The translations under genes and the position numbers were made by a program. DNA of 64,000 nucleotides from Acetatifactor sp. (lineage in GTDB: Bacteria; Bacillota; Clostridia; Lachnospirales; Lachnospiraceae): contig JAIDDH010000097.1 in assembly GCA_029055435.1 (NCBI GenBank), positions 1 to 64,000 of the forward strand. The letters are read 5' to 3'. Under the pieces are notes generated by a model. The model saw only the letters and a program-made list of their open reading frames with translations, was not told the DNA's origin and did no database searches. Each line of letters begins with the position of its first letter. The stretch's first letter is position 1. Of the stretch, positions 59,971-64,000 are shown one piece after another.

Positions 59971-62922
59971 ATGGCAGAATTAGAATCCATTATTGAACAA
60001 AGGCTGATAGACCAGTTATGCGGTGAGGAATCCCAATGGACATATAGGCCGGATATTAAAACAGAAGAGGATTTGTGGAACAATTTTAAATATATTCTTG
60101 AACAGAATAATAAGGCAAAATTGAATGATATCCCATTATCTGAATCAGAGTTTGCGAAGGTAAAGAACGATCTTTCCCATGCGTCATTTTATGATGCAGG
60201 TAAATGGCAGGTGGGTGAGAATGGCAAGGTCTATGTTCATGTACAGCGTGGAAATGAGACATTGCATCTTGTTGTGATGAACAATGAACATATTGCAGGT
60301 GGGACGAGTGTTTATGAAGTGATAAATCAGTATCAGGCTTTTAAAACTTATGAGCAGGATGATACGCGCGACAGAAGATTTGATGTCACTCTGCTTATCA
60401 ATGGAATCCCCATGATTCATATTGAGCTTAAAAACAAAGAACATTCTTATATGGATGGATATCGGCAGATAAAGAAATATATCTCTGAAGGGAAATTTCA
60501 TGGGATTTTTTCCAATGTTCAAATGTTTGTAGTTAGCAACGCGGTTGATACAAAATATTTCTCCGCAGCAAGAGATACCGAGCTTAACAAAAAATTCATT
60601 ACAGGGTGGTTGGATAAGGAAAATTATCCGGTCTGTGATTATATTGATTTTGCGAAAGCAGTCCTTAAGATACCCCAAGCCCATGAAATGGTGACAAGGT
60701 ATACGGTTCTTGATAATGAGAAGAAGAAATTACTCATTCTGCGGCCATACCAGATTCATGCCATAGAAGCGATGCGTGCAGCTTCCAAGCAGGGGAAATC
60801 TGGATTTATCTGGCATACAACCGGTTCGGGCAAGACCATGACTTCCTATAAGGCAACAAGAAATCTTCTGATGGATATTCCATCTATTGAAAAGACTATT
60901 TTCCTGATAGACAGAAAAGATCTGGATACCCAGACGAAGATGGCTTTCCAGTCCTATGCGGATAATGATACGATAGATGTGGATGATACCGATTATGTGG
61001 ATACTCTGATCAAAAGATTGACAGATGGCAACCGCCAGATGATAGTCACTACAAGACAGAAAATGCAGATCATGATTGACAGGCGGTTAAAAGAAGGAAC
61101 AAAAGAGTATGAAAAGATAAAAAATCTTAAAGTCGCTTTTGTCGTCGATGAATGCCATAGGGCAGTGACACCCGATACAAAAAGAAAGCTGGAAAGATTT
61201 TTTGGTAATTCCTTGTGGTACGGTTTTACCGGAACACCTATTTTTGATGAAAATAGTTATGAACAAAAGGGAGATCTGCCACAGACTACAGAACAATTAT
61301 ATGGTAGCTGTCTGCATAGTTATACCATAAAGGAAGCAATCCATGATGAGGCAGTCCTTGGTTTTATGGTGGAAAACTTAGGACCAAAAGATAAGGATGC
61401 GGATGATGCTGTATTTGATACGGAAACGCATATGAGGAAGGTTTTAGATGTAATTTTGAACCAGTCTTATTCAAAATTCGGTATGCAGAATGGTAAGGGA
61501 AGGACATATGAAGGACTGCTTACCGTAAATTCTATTGCAAGAGCCCAAAGGTATTATGAACTTTTGAAAAAAGTCAAGGAAGGGAACGATGAACTGAAAA
61601 TAAATGAGGAAGTGAGAAAAGCACTGCCGGATTTTCCTAAATTTGCCATAACCTATTCAGTATCGGAGAATGAAGAATCTTCGCAGATAAACCAAGAGAA
61701 GATGAATATGGCGTTATACGATTATGACGAAATGTTTGGGACAAATTACAGGTTTGGAGGAATTGATTCCTACAATAAAAACTTAAATGAACGATTAGCG
61801 CGAAAAGAGAAGAGGTATTTGGAAAGAAGCCAACAGCTTGATTTGGTTATAGTTGTAGACAGGCTGCTGACCGGATTTGATGCGCCTTGTTTATCAACGC
61901 TTTTTATGGATAGACAGCCTATGAGCCCACAGAATATTATTCAGGCCTTTTCTCGTACTAACAGGCTGTTTGACAGTAATAAACAGTATGGGCAGATTGT
62001 AACATTCCAATCTCCGGGCGATTTTAAGAATGCAATCAACTATGCCTTGAAATTGTATTCACGGGGTGGAGACGGAAGTCCGCTGGCAGAGGATTGGGAT
62101 GATGTACTGGAGTCATTTTCTATTTCTGTAAAGACTATACATGCACTTGCGAAAACACCGGAAGAAATAGCTTCACTGTCAAGGAAGCAGAAGAAATCAT
62201 TTATTCATATGTTCCGCGCATTGGATCATGATTTTGCGCATTTGAAAGCTTTTTCTAATTACAGGGAAGAGATTCTTTCAGAATATGATTTTTCGGAAGA
62301 ACAGTATGAAAACTATGCTGCAATGTATAGAAATGTGATGGAAGAACTAAAGAAACCAAATGATGATACACCGGACACAGATCCGGTATTAGATGATTAT
62401 GATTTGATAGCATACAATAAACTGCGGGTTGATTTTGAGTACATATTAGAACTGCTGCAAGGGGTAGTGGAGTCCTTGGATCAGTCCGAGGATGATTTTG
62501 AAGAAGCTGATTTTGAACTTAAAATAAAGATGCTTCGGGAAATTATTACTGAGTTTTCTCAGGACAATCCTAAACTTAGTGAATTATTAAACACAATCAT
62601 CGATGAAATTGAAAAAGACAAGACCAAATATGTGGGTCAGGATATTTCTGTAATAGTTAATCAGATGAGATATGATGCGATTGATATAGAAGTAGAAGAG
62701 TATGCCAGGAAATGGTATGTAGCTGAGGAAGATGTGAGATATGAGGTATATAATTACAGAGATGGCGTACTGGCTAATGAAAACAACCTAAAAGAAAAGG
62801 CAGATTATACAGCCTATAAAGATAATACTCCGGAACCCATGCCAAAGTTCAAATTTAGAAAAGAAATGATAGAAGAATTTAAAAATGAACTTATGGTAAG
62901 TGTATCGCCACTGCTTGAGTGA
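59971..62922 (+). CDS. hsdR: Type I restriction endonuclease subunit R (HsdR), second system
   Basis: This 983-aa subunit has an N-terminal nuclease region with RRFDVTLLINGIPMIHIELKNK. The helicase core has Walker A HTTGSGKTM, FVVDECHRAV (DEAH type), GFTGTPIF and, near the end of the core, GFDAPCLSTLFMDRQP with IIQAFSRTNRLF. It is complete and follows hsdS after 3 nt. It differs in sequence from the HsdR at 798, so the window holds two type I systems. A weak AT-rich hairpin follows it. Confidence 0.96.
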   Translation: MAELESIIEQRLIDQLCGEESQWTYRPDIKTEEDLWNNFKYILEQNNKAKLNDIPLSESEFAKVKNDLSHASFYDAGKWQVGENGKVYVHVQRGNETLHLVVMNNEHIAGGTSVYEVINQYQAFKTYEQDDTRDRRFDVTLLINGIPMIHIELKNKEHSYMDGYRQIKKYISEGKFHGIFSNVQMFVVSNAVDTKYFSAARDTELNKKFITGWLDKENYPVCDYIDFAKAVLKIPQAHEMVTRYTVLDNEKKKLLILRPYQIHAIEAMRAASKQGKSGFIWHTTGSGKTMTSYKATRNLLMDIPSIEKTIFLIDRKDLDTQTKMAFQSYADNDTIDVDDTDYVDTLIKRLTDGNRQMIVTTRQKMQIMIDRRLKEGTKEYEKIKNLKVAFVVDECHRAVTPDTKRKLERFFGNSLWYGFTGTPIFDENSYEQKGDLPQTTEQLYGSCLHSYTIKEAIHDEAVLGFMVENLGPKDKDADDAVFDTETHMRKVLDVILNQSYSKFGMQNGKGRTYEGLLTVNSIARAQRYYELLKKVKEGNDELKINEEVRKALPDFPKFAITYSVSENEESSQINQEKMNMALYDYDEMFGTNYRFGGIDSYNKNLNERLARKEKRYLERSQQLDLVIVVDRLLTGFDAPCLSTLFMDRQPMSPQNIIQAFSRTNRLFDSNKQYGQIVTFQSPGDFKNAINYALKLYSRGGDGSPLAEDWDDVLESFSISVKTIHALAKTPEEIASLSRKQKKSFIHMFRALDHDFAHLKAFSNYREEILSEYDFSEEQYENYAAMYRNVMEELKKPNDDTPDTDPVLDDYDLIAYNKLRVDFEYILELLQGVVESLDQSEDDFEEADFELKIKMLREIITEFSQDNPKLSELLNTIIDEIEKDKTKYVGQDISVIVNQMRYDAIDIEVEEYARKWYVAEEDVRYEVYNYRDGVLANENNLKEKADYTAYKDNTPEPMPKFKFRKEMIEEFKNELMVSVSPLLE

Positions 62923-62955
62923 AACGAGATTTGAGGTTACAGGCCATTTCTGGGG

Positions 62956-62973
62956 AAACTAAAATGTTAGTTT
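62956..62973 (+). terminator. Weak AT-rich hairpin after hsdR
   Basis: aaactaa (62956-62962) pairs with ttagttt (62967-62973) around a 4-nt loop, followed by TGTTGTAAAA. The stem is only 7 bp and AT-rich, so it is a possible but weak terminator. Confidence 0.3.
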
Positions 62974-63023
62974 TGTTGTAAAATAGATAATATAGGGATG
63001 AAAAATACGGAGGATTGGAAAGT

Positions 63024-64000
63024 ATGGTAAACGAGGCTGAGTTTAAAAAAGCTAATAACTATTCGTTGAAATGTATGCGCGTCACCTTTATTGTATTGGT
63101 TATAGCATGGATTTTGAACGTGCTGCACGTCTTTATAGTGGATCAGACTATTATGAACAACGCTCTCATTGGTGTAACTATATTTGTGGTGTTGGGACAT
63201 GTTGTTAAATATGTAATCGGTTTTGAAAAGACGATCTCCAACTACATCATGCTTTTTTTGCTGGTGGCTATGATTTCTTTTGCTAATTTGGAACTGGCTT
63301 ATCATGCAACGCTCTTTATGATTTTTCCTATGATAACTTCTGTTGTCTATACTGAGAAAAAGTATAAAAGCTTTACTTTTGTATTGACCATTGGAGGTTT
63401 CTTCCTATCAGTTATTGGCGGATATTATTGGGGACTGTGTGATGCCAACACATTGCTTTTGACTACTACAACCTCAGGCAGGGAAGCAGAAAAACTTTTG
63501 GCAGGCACTTTTGACATTAATACGAATATTGTAAATCTTATTTTGTTCTATGTAGTTCCCAGAATCATGGCACTGGTGGCATTTAATGCTGTCTTAAATT
63601 ACATCAAAAACACCCTTTTGGAAAAGACCCAAAAAGAGCAGGAAGGTATGCAGATGGCTGAACTTCTCAAAAAGTGTGAATCTGCCTCTGAGGAACTGGT
63701 TACTATGGTGGGAAATGTGGAAGAAAATCTGGAGAACTCCCGGCGTGCCAATGAACAGATTGTTTCTTCTGCTCGTGATACATCGGCAGATTGTGATGAA
63801 AGCCGCAATCAGGTGGTGCGTATTCAGGAAAGTGTCTCGGAAATGTCAGAGGCTATCGATGGTATTTATCAAAATACCAAGGAAATGTTCAAGATATCCG
63901 AGGATGTTACCAACTATACTTTAGGATTTGTCAAGACGATGGAGGTGGCAGTGGACTCCATGCATCAAATCAAAGAAACGGCAAACCAGACCGGGGCATC
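63024..64000 (+). CDS. Methyl-accepting chemotaxis protein with membrane N-terminus (3' end outside window)
   Basis: The frame is open from ATG 63024 (ribosome site GGAGG) to the window edge, 325 codons. About six hydrophobic helices span residues ~18-190 (VTFIVLVIAWILNVLHVFIV, ISNYIMLFLLVAMISFANL, LILFYVVPRIMALVAFNAVL). A helical coiled-coil with a HAMP-less transition into a signalling domain follows (LVTMVGNVEENLENSRRANEQI). It matches the plan of the receptor at 13380, which has no extracytoplasmic sensor. The tip motif lies beyond the window, so the class is inferred. Confidence 0.75.
   Translation, partial: MVNEAEFKKANNYSLKCMRVTFIVLVIAWILNVLHVFIVDQTIMNNALIGVTIFVVLGHVVKYVIGFEKTISNYIMLFLLVAMISFANLELAYHATLFMIFPMITSVVYTEKKYKSFTFVLTIGGFFLSVIGGYYWGLCDANTLLLTTTTSGREAEKLLAGTFDINTNIVNLILFYVVPRIMALVAFNAVLNYIKNTLLEKTQKEQEGMQMAELLKKCESASEELVTMVGNVEENLENSRRANEQIVSSARDTSADCDESRNQVVRIQESVSEMSEAIDGIYQNTKEMFKISEDVTNYTLGFVKTMEVAVDSMHQIKETANQTGA

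Overview
The window looks like a chromosomal segment of a Gram-positive Clostridia bacterium, most likely a Lachnospiraceae-type gut anaerobe. This rests on gene content rather than a marker gene: strong AGGAGG-type ribosome sites, VanW/VanZ/LCP/CapA envelope genes, a TipAL-like MerR regulator, a YjdF riboswitch, a secreted multi-domain pectate lyase and membrane chemoreceptors. Two chemoreceptors suggest motility. No rRNA, tRNA, CRISPR array or intact transposase was found.

Layout. 1-6.8 kb is an AT-rich accessory block with an AIPR-type protein (5' end outside the window), a type I restriction subunit HsdR, a LA2681-type HEPN protein and a Fic protein behind an operator-like repeat array. 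6.8-11.2 kb holds small stress and modification genes: a YjdF riboswitch with yjdF, a MerR regulator, GNAT, VOC and Nudix genes, and a YjbR/PUA-like/GNAT fusion. 11.2-19.6 kb holds two zinc-ribbon membrane proteins, a chemoreceptor, the bcp-yaaA oxidative-stress pair, an orphan adenine methyltransferase and azlCD. 19.8-24.0 kb is envelope genes (LCP, CapA) followed by a tandem duplication that left a capA remnant and two copies of a membrane protein. 24.2-30.4 kb has the pectate lyase and a C39-like protease plus twin-lipoprotein operon divergent from a LytTR regulator. 30.5-45 kb is mostly housekeeping: a B12/radical SAM protein, a DEDDh exonuclease, VanW, an AIR-synthase-like protein, an Lrp regulator, an aminotransferase, trmL, VanZ, gamma-carbonic anhydrase, an MBL hydrolase, a GPH transporter and a GH2 fragment. 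45-49.6 kb has an ECF sigma pair and a large hybrid histidine kinase.

49.6-62.9 kb is the most interesting part. A minus-strand WYL-like/SF1 helicase/nuclease fusion is followed by a second YjbR-GNAT fusion. Then comes one apparent five-gene operon behind a perfect consensus promoter: AAA+ ATPase, subtilisin-like protease (IetAS-like), hsdM, hsdS and hsdR. The layout suggests that an ATPase-protease defence module and a complete type I restriction-modification system are expressed together. A second membrane chemoreceptor starts at 63.0 kb and runs off the window.

All calls come from reading translations and motifs by eye. No database search was possible. Family names given with high confidence rest on diagnostic motifs; roles in phage defence are inferences from family and context.
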